Shown here: positions 52,676 through 61,117 of the stretch, in pieces
Numbering within the stretch: position 1 is the stretch's first letter
How the letters are laid out: each line of letters begins with the position of its first letter
From: Neotamlana sargassicola
Lineage (GTDB): Bacteria > Bacteroidota > Bacteroidia > Flavobacteriales > Flavobacteriaceae
Direction: 5' to 3'
Length of the DNA: 64,000 nucleotides
Assembly (NCBI RefSeq): GCF_020523965.1
Contig: NZ_JAJAPX010000003.1
Span: 434,001 to 498,000 of the forward strand
The notes under the pieces: generated by a model
What the model was told of the DNA's origin: nothing
Seen by the model: only the letters and a program-made list of their open reading frames with translations
The model's database searches: none
Translations under genes and position numbers: made by a program

Positions 52676-54634
52676 CTATATCTTTTCAAAGGCTTTTCGA
52701 GCTGCCGTTTCAATATTTAGTTGATTAACTCTTGCATCTACTTTTCGTTTAAAATCGGTATCGGCAATTGTTGCTACATTATCTAAATAACGAACAACTT
52801 CCTGACGACGAATTTCAGAAAAATCTAAACCTTTCATATTACCACGCATTAATTCTTGTAACATATTAAATTTGGTATCGTAATCCTTTTTAAAATAGAT
52901 TTCGGGGTTGCTAAACCAATCTTCTTCCAAATCGAAATCGGTTAAACGCAACGAAATAGCACTTTGTATATTTCTAACATCACGAGAAGAGAAAAAAGGA
53001 AATGCATCTTGCATGGCTTTGTATAAATTAGCAAAAAACAAATGCTGATCGCTTTTAAAGTGCTTTTCAACTTCATCATAAATAGCATGAACACGAGCTT
53101 CGGTTGGTTTTTCAATCTGATTTAAAATTTCTCCCATGTTTTTTGCCAAACCTTGATTTTGAAGATAACTATAATTTTCTGGCCCTTGCATGTTTACAAA
53201 ATCGGGCATTGTGTCTTCAAATTTTCGCCACCATAAATGGTCTTGATCTAGAAAATCGTGCTCTGTTCTGGCGCCATCAATTTTAAAACGCCCTTGCACA
53301 CGGGAAATCACAGCTTTATCTAACATTTCTGGTAAATTGGTAAATAAACCAATAGAACTATTACCGTAATTTACCGCATACGCACCTTCGGTGTAGCGTA
53401 AAAATACACCAATAACTTCTTTAACACCTGCAGACACACCTTGAGTTGTTCGTTCTTGTAAATTATTTTCGGCATCATCAATAGGTGCGAAAATAAGCTT
53501 TGTGGGATCTTGCATAGGTTTCATCCACTCTACCATTTTTTCGGCAGAACCACCTTGAAACGTACTAATTAACGTATCTGGCATAGGGTGAAACAAAAAT
53601 GGAATATCCAAGGTATCGCAATGTTCTTTTAAACGTGTTGCAATAGCTGCAATAAGCATACTTTTACCGGTTCCTGGTATACCGTACCCCATAAAAACAG
53701 GCATAAAGCCACCTAATTCTTGAAACGGATTCTTTTTAGCTTCAAAATCGTAACTCAACATCCGCTCGGTTAAACGACGTGCAAAATGCTTTGCATCACG
53801 GTTACCTACAATTTGTTCGAACTTAATTTTATTAAATTCTACACTTTTAGCTGTGCCTTGAAATACGTTGTTCCATCCTGAAATAGCAAATTCAGAATTT
53901 TCTAATTTATAAGTTCTATCTTCAATAGTTTCGGTGTATTCCAGCGTGCTTTTTCTTAATTGTATTTCATCAATTAAAGCTTCAAAATACACCACGGTAA
54001 AATCGATAACATCTTTATCTGTTTTTACAATTTCTGGATGACCTAAGTACTTGTCGAAATAAAATAAAGCACATGAAATACCTTTTATTGGTGATAATAA
54101 AGACACTTCTGGAATGCCGGCAAACTTCTGTTTCATTACGCTTAAATCGTCTGAGGCATGTGGCTTTAAATCGTTTAAAATTTTATAAGCCGTTGCAAAA
54201 AGCATGTACGCTGTAGCTGTGTGCATTTTACTTTCGTACTCGCGCTTTCCACTAGAATCTAAAGCCGATTTATTTTGATTTAAACTAGTTAATCCAGAGG
54301 AATCGTAAAAGCTATCTTTTATCCAAACACCAAGCGTTAAACCTTCTTGAACCGCGTAGAGCGTCTGATTTAAAAATATAGGAATTGCTACCGAATCTGG
54401 CAATAAACGCTTTTTTAATGCTAAAATAGTTTTGGAAACCGATGTAATTTCTACATTACTTCCATTATTTGCTCTTGACAAATACAGTAAAATAGATTCA
54501 TCTTTACCATCTTTATCTCTATTTTTAGCTCTTGCGCTTTGCTCCCATTGTACGCTTTTTAAATATGATGAAGCTTCATCTCGCAATACATCGAGTTCGC
54601 TTTGTTTTATTGGGAATGTTGTGTTGTGTTCCAT
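52676..54634 (-). CDS. AAA+ family ATPase with atypical Walker B
   Basis: A 652-residue protein. An N-terminal helical region of about 290 residues precedes a single AAA+ module: Walker A GYGIPGTGKSML (GIPGTGKS at 318-325), Walker B as KLIFAPIDDAENNLQ (Asp-Asp where Asp-Glu is usual), sensor-1-like SSIGLFTNLPEM, and an Arg-containing AVISRVQGRFKIDGART, followed by a C-terminal helical lid. Its layout suggests a remodelling ATPase that works on a protein assembly, possibly the adjacent coiled-coil and membrane proteins. It is not a recognised ClpX/FtsH/MoxR type. The 354-aa gene lies 61 bp upstream. Confidence 0.82.
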   Translation of the reverse strand: MEHNTTFPIKQSELDVLRDEASSYLKSVQWEQSARAKNRDKDGKDESILLYLSRANNGSNVEITSVSKTILALKKRLLPDSVAIPIFLNQTLYAVQEGLTLGVWIKDSFYDSSGLTSLNQNKSALDSSGKREYESKMHTATAYMLFATAYKILNDLKPHASDDLSVMKQKFAGIPEVSLLSPIKGISCALFYFDKYLGHPEIVKTDKDVIDFTVVYFEALIDEIQLRKSTLEYTETIEDRTYKLENSEFAISGWNNVFQGTAKSVEFNKIKFEQIVGNRDAKHFARRLTERMLSYDFEAKKNPFQELGGFMPVFMGYGIPGTGKSMLIAAIATRLKEHCDTLDIPFLFHPMPDTLISTFQGGSAEKMVEWMKPMQDPTKLIFAPIDDAENNLQERTTQGVSAGVKEVIGVFLRYTEGAYAVNYGNSSIGLFTNLPEMLDKAVISRVQGRFKIDGARTEHDFLDQDHLWWRKFEDTMPDFVNMQGPENYSYLQNQGLAKNMGEILNQIEKPTEARVHAIYDEVEKHFKSDQHLFFANLYKAMQDAFPFFSSRDVRNIQSAISLRLTDFDLEEDWFSNPEIYFKKDYDTKFNMLQELMRGNMKGLDFSEIRRQEVVRYLDNVATIADTDFKRKVDARVNQLNIETAARKAFEKI

Positions 54635-54648
54635 TTTTTTTTAGTGTT

Positions 54649-54694
54649 CAGTCGCAGTCGCAGTAGGCAGTACTGAAAACCGCGACTGTGACTG
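54649..54694 (-). repeat. Intercistronic stem-loop
   Basis: CAGTCGCAGTCGC (54649-54661) and GCGACTGTGACTG (54682-54694) are inverted with one mismatch over 13 bp. It lies between the 354-aa gene stop and the AAA+ start. No T-run follows, so RNA processing or stability is more likely than termination. Confidence 0.55.
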
Positions 54695-54695
54695 T

Positions 54696-55760
54696 TTACT
54701 TTTTTAAGTCTATTTTAAGTTCCGCCAATTCAATTGGAGATTTCTCTAATTTGTTTAAAATTTCAGGCGTCTTATTATGCAATAATTGAATAATTCTATG
54801 TGGTGCAAAAACGTATTGTTTTTTTAAAACATCGCCCCATTTTTGCAAGGTTTGTTTGCTAAAAAAACCACCTTCTTTAAATTCACTATCAGACAATACT
54901 TCATCTATTTTTAATGAAATAGCATAAGCCTCTAAAGGAATTTCTTTTTTACCAATACTCTCTAAAATAGCATGTGTAATTAAATTTTCGTCTTTTGCAA
55001 AAACATTGTGTAGCGGGCCTAAATCTATTCGTTTTATAAATTTAGGAAGTATTTTTGGCAACTTTCTATCAATGGTATGCGCCATCATATCCAAATTCAT
55101 ATCTCTATCGGCAACTGCTTTTAAAACATCATAAATTTCAGATTTATAATCGTTTACATCGCCACCATCATAATTAAAATACATAAAGCAAATAAATGGG
55201 CGGTTGTGCGACACATCATAAAAACTCCAACTGGTTAAGTATTTTGCAGGTGCATTTTCTGTGGCTTCCAAAATTTTTCCTTGTACAAAACGATTAAAAA
55301 TATATTCCTTTTTAACCGAAGAATAATACACAATAGACGCCGCTTGAAACAATTTACTTTGTTTAATTGGCTGCTTTTTATGCATTAAGGTATGTAGAAA
55401 TTCAGCCTTTAAATCTTCAATAGGTGTTAACTTATCTAAATAGGATGCTCTTAACTCTAAATCGTTAAATAAATATCTAAATTCCAAATAATTAGGAAAT
55501 CCCGAATCGGTTAAATCCACCTTCATATTATCCTCTTCATCAAACTTATATTTAACACGCATAGCATCAATAGAATAGAGTAACAAATCTGCATATTGCT
55601 TAAATAAAAGTATTTCTTGCGCATTACAAATTGCTTGCCTTTGTACAGCCACAATAAGCTGTTTAAAAGCAAAATCGATCATGGTGTGATAAAATTCGTA
55701 TTGATCTTTAGAGTCTAAAGTTGCAGAATCTAAAGGCGTAACTATTTGGTTTAAAGACAT
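54696..55760 (-). CDS. Uncharacterised helical protein next to AAA+ ATPase
   Basis: A 354-residue soluble protein, largely helical, beginning MSLNQIVTPLDSATLDSKDQ. Distinct blocks include FNYDGGDVNDYKSEIYDVLK and APHRIIQLLHNKTPEILNKL. No motif for catalysis is visible, and I do not recognise the family. Located 61 bp upstream of the AAA+ gene and following the coiled-coil protein gene across a 330-bp repeat-filled gap, it is likely a partner or adaptor of the ATPase; that is inference. Confidence 0.7.
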   Translation of the reverse strand: MSLNQIVTPLDSATLDSKDQYEFYHTMIDFAFKQLIVAVQRQAICNAQEILLFKQYADLLLYSIDAMRVKYKFDEEDNMKVDLTDSGFPNYLEFRYLFNDLELRASYLDKLTPIEDLKAEFLHTLMHKKQPIKQSKLFQAASIVYYSSVKKEYIFNRFVQGKILEATENAPAKYLTSWSFYDVSHNRPFICFMYFNYDGGDVNDYKSEIYDVLKAVADRDMNLDMMAHTIDRKLPKILPKFIKRIDLGPLHNVFAKDENLITHAILESIGKKEIPLEAYAISLKIDEVLSDSEFKEGGFFSKQTLQKWGDVLKKQYVFAPHRIIQLLHNKTPEILNKLEKSPIELAELKIDLKK

Positions 55761-55803
55761 TAAAAAGTGTTCTTTTTAATTTTTTATTTATGTGTTTTAT
55801 GGC

Positions 55804-55937
55804 GCCTGCCTGCCGGTAGGCAGGTTTCCCCGATACTTCGGGGTCGGGCTTTACGCTATATCTTTTTATTTATTCTCAAGATTATGCTACGCATTACTCG
55901 AGAATAAATAAAAAGGATGCCGCTGCAATCCCTAACG
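55804..55937. repeat. Composite palindromic repeat element
   Basis: It contains CCTGCCTGCCGGTAGGCAGG (55805-55824), CCCCGA-TACT-TCGGGG (55828-55843), a left arm GGGCTTTACGCTATATC, a perfect 15-bp inverted repeat TTTTTATTTATTCTC / GAGAATAAATAAAAA (55863-55877, 55900-55914), and a right arm GGATGCCGCTGCAATCCC with TAACGC. The right arm recurs in the hsdM-hsdS element. No coding capacity. Confidence 0.7.
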
Positions 55938-55993
55938 CAGTATACGTTTACAAATCAACTTTTATAGTTAAAACTAATTTGATTGTTGCAATC

Positions 55994-56045
55994 AAACCTG
56001 TCAAAAAACTCAAATTGGTATTTTATTTAGCTATTCGACAGGTTT
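55994..56045. repeat. Inverted repeat, possible stem-loop
   Basis: AAACCTGTC (55994-56002) and GACAGGTTT (56037-56045) are perfect 9-bp arms around a 34-nt loop. GATTGTTGCAATC (55981-55993) just before is a small palindrome. Confidence 0.4.
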
Positions 56046-56060
56046 TAATTGTTCATTATA

Positions 56061-56088
56061 TTGCTTCGTCGTCGCTCCTCGCAATGAC
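56061..56088 (-). repeat. Dispersed GTCATTGCGAGG-type repeat
   Basis: Minus-strand GTCATTGCGAGGAGCGACGA, followed by CGAAGCAA, lies 2 bp past the stop of the coiled-coil gene. It is related to the copy at 8305-8330. Confidence 0.6.
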
Positions 56089-56090
56089 TG

Positions 56091-57431
56091 TTAACTCAAT
56101 AAATCATCATCACTTGAGCTTGATTTTGGTGCATCGGTAGGTTCTGCATCGCCAGCAGGTTTATTAGCATCGGCTTTATAGTAATCTTCAAAAATTTCTT
56201 TCATATCGATACCATAGCGCTCTGCAAAATTCTTTTGAATTTCCCCATCTTTAGCGCGAATTTCTTGTAACGCTTCGGCATAACTACTGTATACGCCATT
56301 CATCACTTTTTCATGTACCGGAATATTGTCCATCATTTCTTGACGTGCTTTAGCACTAGCCGTATGCATTGAAGCTAAAGTTTGACCAATATGTTCATCG
56401 GTTTTTACACCTAAATGCTCTAAAATAGCCGCAAATTCTTGATCTGTTCTTGCTTTTAAAGCTACCACATACCCATCGTAATATTTTAAACGTTCTTCGG
56501 TATCACTTTTTAACTTTGCACGGTGTGTTTGTAAATTACTACGTAACGAGGTTAAAACCTTAATAGTTAAATTGTGTTTATGTACAAAGCTATCTTTACT
56601 AGCAGCTAACGTGGTATAAGCATTTTTTAAACCTTCTAGTTCCTCAACTTTTTGCTCAAGTTCTGTTACTTTACCAATAGCTTGGGCATAATCGGCAGAT
56701 TGTTTATCGGCGATATCTTCAAGTTCTTGGCGTGCTTGTTTTAATAAGGCGTATTGCTCTTCAAGTTTTGCTTCAACTTCTTTTTTCTTTTCTAAAGCTT
56801 TCGTGTGGTTTTTAGTCGCTTCAACAATAGCATCTTGCAACTTATCTTCTACTTCTTTAATTTCAACTTCACGATCTTTTAAACGTTTTACCGCAGCTTG
56901 CGATTTGTATGATAATTCCCCTAATAAGGTTTGCACATCGGCACTTTCAATACGTTCTTGAAACATCGCTTTTGCTTTGTTGTCGGCACCTGCACGTGTT
57001 TTTTCGGCAACAGATAGTGCTTCTTGGGCTTTTGCAATTTTGCTTTTTCTTCCCCAAAGGTTATTCCACCATGTGTCCGGTTTAGCTTCGGCGTCTTCCA
57101 ATTCAATTTTTGCACGATCTAAGGCTTTTTGAGCATCATCTATTACTTTCTGTTCAGTAGCATTTAGTGATGAAAATTTTTCAAAAATTATACCTACTTC
57201 ATCTTGATAATCGGTTAAATCTTTAATCGCATCAAGAAGCGTTGTTCTATCCTTTTCGGCCATATGTACTACATCATCAAGTGTAGCATTAAGTATTTTT
57301 TGGCGTACTTCTGGATCATCTTCTTGAGATAGTTTAGATTTCATAGTGTCAATGGCTTTTCCCCAATTAACATCTACTTTTTCTGTTTTTTCGTTTGAAG
57401 AGGTTTCTAATAAATCAAAATCATCAGACAT
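56091..57431 (-). CDS. Long coiled-coil protein (microtubule-binding-like annotation class)
   Basis: A 446-residue, highly charged soluble protein. Coiled coil runs from about residue 85 to 270 (heptads in KVIDDAQKALDRAKIELEDA, LEKKKEVEAKLEEQYALLKQ, ELEDIADKQSADYAQAIGKV), followed by helical hairpins (VLTSLRSNLQTHRAKLKSDT, then YYDGYVVALKARTDQEF) and an acidic Ser/Asp-rich tail (PKSSSSDDDLLS). Proteins like this are sometimes labelled microtubule-binding or TelA-like; neither label is proven here. It looks like a scaffold for the AAA+ ATPase. First gene of the series; the next gene lies beyond 330 bp of repeats. Confidence 0.75.
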   Translation of the reverse strand: MSDDFDLLETSSNEKTEKVDVNWGKAIDTMKSKLSQEDDPEVRQKILNATLDDVVHMAEKDRTTLLDAIKDLTDYQDEVGIIFEKFSSLNATEQKVIDDAQKALDRAKIELEDAEAKPDTWWNNLWGRKSKIAKAQEALSVAEKTRAGADNKAKAMFQERIESADVQTLLGELSYKSQAAVKRLKDREVEIKEVEDKLQDAIVEATKNHTKALEKKKEVEAKLEEQYALLKQARQELEDIADKQSADYAQAIGKVTELEQKVEELEGLKNAYTTLAASKDSFVHKHNLTIKVLTSLRSNLQTHRAKLKSDTEERLKYYDGYVVALKARTDQEFAAILEHLGVKTDEHIGQTLASMHTASAKARQEMMDNIPVHEKVMNGVYSSYAEALQEIRAKDGEIQKNFAERYGIDMKEIFEDYYKADANKPAGDAEPTDAPKSSSSDDDLLS

Positions 57432-57640
57432 AGTCGTGGTTAGTGTTTAAGTTGAACAAAATTACTGACAAGCAATTTCGATAAAAAAAATGGTTTCTAA
57501 AAGTAAATTTTTCTCACTTTATATTTTTTCACATAAAATTGTTGTTCAAATTATAAGTATAACAAAACTTTAAAATGTTACATTTTAAGTTTCATTTTAA
57601 TTACCGTAAATTTACTGATATCAATAAAAATATAAATTCT

Positions 57641-58435
57641 ATGAAAACGAAATGGTTATTTATTGCAATTACATTAATAAGTATAATGAGCTGTAAAAAA
57701 AGAAGCGATAGCACTACAAATAAGATTGCTGAAGCTAAACTAACTGAAGTTAAAATAGATACACCTAAAAAAACTGAAGTTTTCCCAATAGAACATGCAA
57801 GTACGGTTATAAAATATAAGAACAAAACTATATTTTTAGACCCAACTCTTGGGGCTGAACCTTACAAAACCTATGGTAATCCAGATTATGTAATTATTAC
57901 CGATATTCATGGTGACCACTTAAATTTTGAAACTTTAAAGGCTTTAGACTTAACTAAAGCTGTTATTATAGCACCAAAGGCCGTACAAGAAAAATTATTA
58001 CAAAACGGTATTACTACCGAAACTATTGTAATGAATAATGGCGATGTTAAAACAACTAATGCATTTACCATTGAAGCTATTCCTATGTATAATTTACGAG
58101 AAGAAGCTTTAAAATTCCATAGCAAAGGGAGAGGCAACGGATACTTATTTACATTCGGTGAAGAACGCGTTTATTTTTCTGGTGATACCGAAGATATTCC
58201 AGAAATGCGAAACTTAAAACATATTGATCGTGCTTTTGTTTGCATGAACTTACCTTACACCATGACTGTTGAGAGCGCTGTTAGCGCAGTATTAGATTTT
58301 AAACCTAAAGAAGTATTACCATATCATTATCGAGGAACGAACGGTTTTAGTGATGTAGAAAAATTTAAAACTATGGTTAACGAAGGTAATCCAGATATAA
58401 AAGTCACTCTACTTAACTGGTATCCTAAAAAATAA
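57641..58435 (+). CDS. MBL-fold metallo-hydrolase lipoprotein (UlaG-like)
   Basis: A 264-residue exported protein. The preferred ATG at 57641 gives MKTKWLFIAITLISIMSCKK, a lipoprotein signal with Cys18; an earlier start at 57575 would bury it. The fold shows FPIEHASTVIKYKNKTIFLD, the metal motif ITDIHGDHL (Asp replacing the first His of HxHxDH), YFSGDTEDIPEM and LPYHYRGTN. This resembles UlaG-type lactonases with altered first metal ligand. Substrate unknown; it should be attached to a membrane. Short membrane protein genes follow. Confidence 0.85.
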   Translation: MKTKWLFIAITLISIMSCKKRSDSTTNKIAEAKLTEVKIDTPKKTEVFPIEHASTVIKYKNKTIFLDPTLGAEPYKTYGNPDYVIITDIHGDHLNFETLKALDLTKAVIIAPKAVQEKLLQNGITTETIVMNNGDVKTTNAFTIEAIPMYNLREEALKFHSKGRGNGYLFTFGEERVYFSGDTEDIPEMRNLKHIDRAFVCMNLPYTMTVESAVSAVLDFKPKEVLPYHYRGTNGFSDVEKFKTMVNEGNPDIKVTLLNWYPKK

Positions 58436-58463
58436 TAAGTTTATATAACATTATTTTTTTGTG

Positions 58464-58471
58464 TATATTTG
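58464..58471 (+). promoter_or_regulatory. -7 promoter box of the small membrane protein pair
   Basis: TATATTTG, exact match, 29 bp before the ATG at 58501. Confidence 0.6.
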
Positions 58472-58500
58472 ACTACTAAAATCACCATAGAATCGATAAA

Positions 58501-58770
58501 ATGTTAATTTTTAACGCTATTTTTAAAGTTTTCTCTATTTTCTGCTTAATAAATACATTCCATTTTAAAGTATTAGGAATATTTGTAATAGTTTTTTTTC
58601 TGGTTTTATTAATTTCCGGAGTGATTAAATCGTATAAACTTAAAAAAGAAAACGAAAAGTTAGAATCTATGGTCGAATCTATTGACGATTCTGATGAACA
58701 ATACCAAGACTTCACAGAAGGTCATTTATACGGAGGAGCTTCTTCAAAAAACACTAAATCTGAACAGTAA
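58501..58770 (+). CDS. Small membrane protein, hypothetical (89 aa)
   Basis: An 89-residue protein with one or two membrane helices (IFNAIFKVFSIFCLI, FKVLGIFVIVFFLVLLISGV), a short coiled coil (KLKKENEKLESMVESIDDSD) and an acidic tail ending near GHLYGG. I do not recognise the family. The next gene begins 2 bp after its stop and has the same plan (hydrophobic N-terminus, charged coil, Leu-Tyr end), so the two may be partners or distant duplicates. Confidence 0.7.
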   Translation: MLIFNAIFKVFSIFCLINTFHFKVLGIFVIVFFLVLLISGVIKSYKLKKENEKLESMVESIDDSDEQYQDFTEGHLYGGASSKNTKSEQ

Positions 58771-58772
58771 AT

Positions 58773-58964
58773 ATGCTTTGTTTATTATTCTTATTTTTTC
58801 TAATTTTTATACCAATAATTATTATAGCTAAGCGTCATTTATATGTTCATGAGCATGAGGCTTCTATAAGAAAGGAAATAAAAAAATTTGACGAAACCAT
58901 TAAAAGTATAGATGAGATTACCACTAAATCTGATTTTAGTTTAAGCAACAACCATCTCTATTGA
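58773..58964 (+). CDS. Small membrane protein, hypothetical (63 aa)
   Basis: A 63-residue protein: a single hydrophobic helix (LCLLFLFFLIFIPIIIIA), a charged segment (EASIRKEIKKFDETIKSIDE) and a C-terminus ending NNHLY. It starts 2 bp after the upstream small membrane protein and is followed 16 bp later by a bidirectional terminator. Very likely real given the tight spacing and matched layout; function unknown. Confidence 0.65.
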   Translation: MLCLLFLFFLIFIPIIIIAKRHLYVHEHEASIRKEIKKFDETIKSIDEITTKSDFSLSNNHLY

Positions 58965-58980
58965 TAAATAATAATAAAAA

Positions 58981-59004
58981 AAGCCTGCTTTTGCAGGCTT
59001 TTTT
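58981..59004. terminator. Bidirectional terminator
   Basis: AAGCCTGC-TTTT-GCAGGCTT with A-run before and T-run after; serves the small membrane protein pair and ettA. Confidence 0.9.
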
Positions 59005-59005
59005 A

Positions 59006-60697
59006 TTAACGTACTAACTTTTTATATTTTATTCGTTTTGGCATTAAATCGCCACCTAAACGTTTCTTTTTGTTTTCTTCGTAGTCGCTAAAACTACCTT
59101 CAAAGAAATATACTTGACTATCGCCTTCAAAAGCTAAAATATGTGTACAAATTCTATCTAAAAACCAACGGTCGTGACTAATTACTACAGCACAACCCGC
59201 AAAATTTTCTAACCCTTCTTCTAAAGCTCGAAGCGTATTAACATCCAAGTCGTTTGTTGGCTCATCTAATAGTAACACGTTGCCTTCTTCTTTAAGCGTC
59301 ATTGCTAAATGCAAGCGGTTACGCTCTCCTCCAGAAAGAAGCTTTACCTTTTTATTTTGCTCGCTTCCAGAGAAATTAAATCTGCTTAAATAGGCTCTAG
59401 AGTTTACTTGTCGGCCACCCATCATTACTAATTCTTGCTCATCGCTAAAGTTTTGCCAAATTGTTTTTTCTGGATCAATATTAGAGTGACTTTGATCGAC
59501 ATAAGCGATTTTAGCAGTTTCACCAACCTCAAAAGCACCTTTGTCAGGAGTTTCCTCGCCCATAATCATTCTGAAAATAGTGGTTTTACCAGCACCGTTT
59601 GGCCCAATAATACCAACAATTCCTGCTTGTGGTAAATTAAAGTTTAAATCTTCGTATAATAGTTTATCACCGTAACCTTTACTTACGCCTTTAGCTTCTA
59701 TTACATTTGTACCTAAACGCGGCCCATTAGGTATGTAAATTTCAAGTTTTTCGTCCAGTTGTTTTTGATCTTGACTTAATAATTTATCGTAATTTTTTAA
59801 ACGTGCCTTTTGTTTAGTTTGACGTCCTTTTGCACCTTGACGTACCCATTCTAACTCGCGTTCAAGTGTTTTTTGACGTTTAGAAGCACTCTTATTTTCT
59901 TGTGCTAATCGTTTAGATTTTTGATCTAACCAAGATGAGTAATTTCCTTTCCAAGGTATGCCTTCACCTCTATCTAACTCTAAAATCCAACCCGCAATAT
60001 TATCTAAGAAATAACGGTCGTGTGTTACAGCAATTACAGTTCCTTTATATTGTGCTAAATGATGCTCTAACCAGTGTACCGATTCGGCATCTAAGTGGTT
60101 TGTTGGCTCATCTAATAACAAAACATCTGGTTCTTTTAATAGTAAACGACATAAAGCTACACGGCGACGCTCACCACCAGATAACACACCTATTTTTTTA
60201 TCACCATCAGGCGTTCTAAGTGCATCCATAGCAATTTCAAGTTTGGTATCTAACTCCCAAGCATTTGCAGCATCAATTTGATCTTGAAGCTCAGCTTGAC
60301 GGTTCATAAGCTTTTCCATTTTATCTGGATCGCTATAAACTTCTTCTAAACCAAACATATCGTTTATTTTGTTGTACTCATCTAGAATAGCAACAGTTTC
60401 TGCAGCGCCTTCTTTTACAACTTCTAAAACTGTTTTTTCTTCATCAAGCTGTGGTTCTTGCTCTAAATATCCAACCGAATAATCTGAAGAAAATACTACA
60501 TCACCTTGGTAATTTTTATCTACACCAGCAATAATTTTAAGTAAGGTAGATTTACCTGAACCATTAAGACCTAATATGCCTATTTTTGCTCCGTAAAAGA
60601 AGCTTAAATATATATTTTTAAGTACTGGTGTATTTGCGCTTTGAAACGTTTTAGTTACACCAGACATTGAGAAAATTATTTTTTTATCGTCGCTCAC
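59006..60697 (-). CDS. ettA: Energy-dependent translational throttle protein EttA (ABC-F)
   Basis: A 563-residue ABC-F protein that binds the ribosomal E site and gates the first elongation step by ATP/ADP ratio. Two ABC domains without membrane segments: Walker A GLNGSGKST and GPNGAGKTT, signatures LSGGERRRVAL and LSGGERNRLHL, and Walker B LLLDEPTNHLDA and LLLDEPTNDLDV. The arm within the first ABC and the linker (about residues 240-310, RELEWVRQGAKGRQTKQKAR) are present as in EttA. It ends with a basic tail and shares a bidirectional terminator with the small protein genes. Confidence 0.95.
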   Translation of the reverse strand: MSDDKKIIFSMSGVTKTFQSANTPVLKNIYLSFFYGAKIGILGLNGSGKSTLLKIIAGVDKNYQGDVVFSSDYSVGYLEQEPQLDEEKTVLEVVKEGAAETVAILDEYNKINDMFGLEEVYSDPDKMEKLMNRQAELQDQIDAANAWELDTKLEIAMDALRTPDGDKKIGVLSGGERRRVALCRLLLKEPDVLLLDEPTNHLDAESVHWLEHHLAQYKGTVIAVTHDRYFLDNIAGWILELDRGEGIPWKGNYSSWLDQKSKRLAQENKSASKRQKTLERELEWVRQGAKGRQTKQKARLKNYDKLLSQDQKQLDEKLEIYIPNGPRLGTNVIEAKGVSKGYGDKLLYEDLNFNLPQAGIVGIIGPNGAGKTTIFRMIMGEETPDKGAFEVGETAKIAYVDQSHSNIDPEKTIWQNFSDEQELVMMGGRQVNSRAYLSRFNFSGSEQNKKVKLLSGGERNRLHLAMTLKEEGNVLLLDEPTNDLDVNTLRALEEGLENFAGCAVVISHDRWFLDRICTHILAFEGDSQVYFFEGSFSDYEENKKKRLGGDLMPKRIKYKKLVR

Positions 60698-60738
60698 TAT
60701 CTATATTTTTAATTAATTTAAAATTTTATTCGAAGCTT

Positions 60739-60921
60739 TTAAACTCTTCCTTTTAAAGCATTAAATACCCAAGCTATTGCAAAAAAACCAATACCTACAG
60801 ATGCAAAGCCCCAACCTGCAACTTCGTCGTACCTAAATGCACCTAGAGCAATTAAAGCCAATCCTACAAAAATCATTATCCATGTAGCCCATGCTAACAC
60901 AGTGTTCTTATTCATCGCCAT
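60739..60921 (-). CDS. Small membrane protein, CAL67264 family
   Basis: A 60-residue protein with two hydrophobic helices (TVLAWATWIMIFVGLALIAL and VGIGFFAIAWVFNAL) and the conserved GAFRYDEVAGWGFASVG turn. This matches what I know as the CAL67264 family of small membrane proteins in Flavobacteriaceae; function unknown. It lies 41 bp upstream of ettA in the same direction and may share its transcript. GATATTTG (one mismatch to the -7 consensus) lies about 30 bp upstream. Confidence 0.8.
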   Translation of the reverse strand: MAMNKNTVLAWATWIMIFVGLALIALGAFRYDEVAGWGFASVGIGFFAIAWVFNALKGRV

Positions 60922-61092
60922 TTTTTTGTTTATTATTTAGTTAAGAGTACAAATATCGTTTTTTAAGTATATAATTCAATTAAAAAACTCTTGTTTTTTT
61001 TAAGTATACACATATATTGGTGTTATAAATTAAGCTATTTCTAATTAACTTTTTATTAGCATTATTAATTCTTTAAAGCATTGTATTCCTAC

Positions 61093-61100
61093 TAATTTTG
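61093..61100 (+). promoter_or_regulatory. -7 promoter box of the MFS transporter gene
   Basis: TAATTTTG, exact match, 17 bp before the start codon. Confidence 0.5.
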
Positions 61101-61117
61101 CTTCTTAATTTTTTTTT

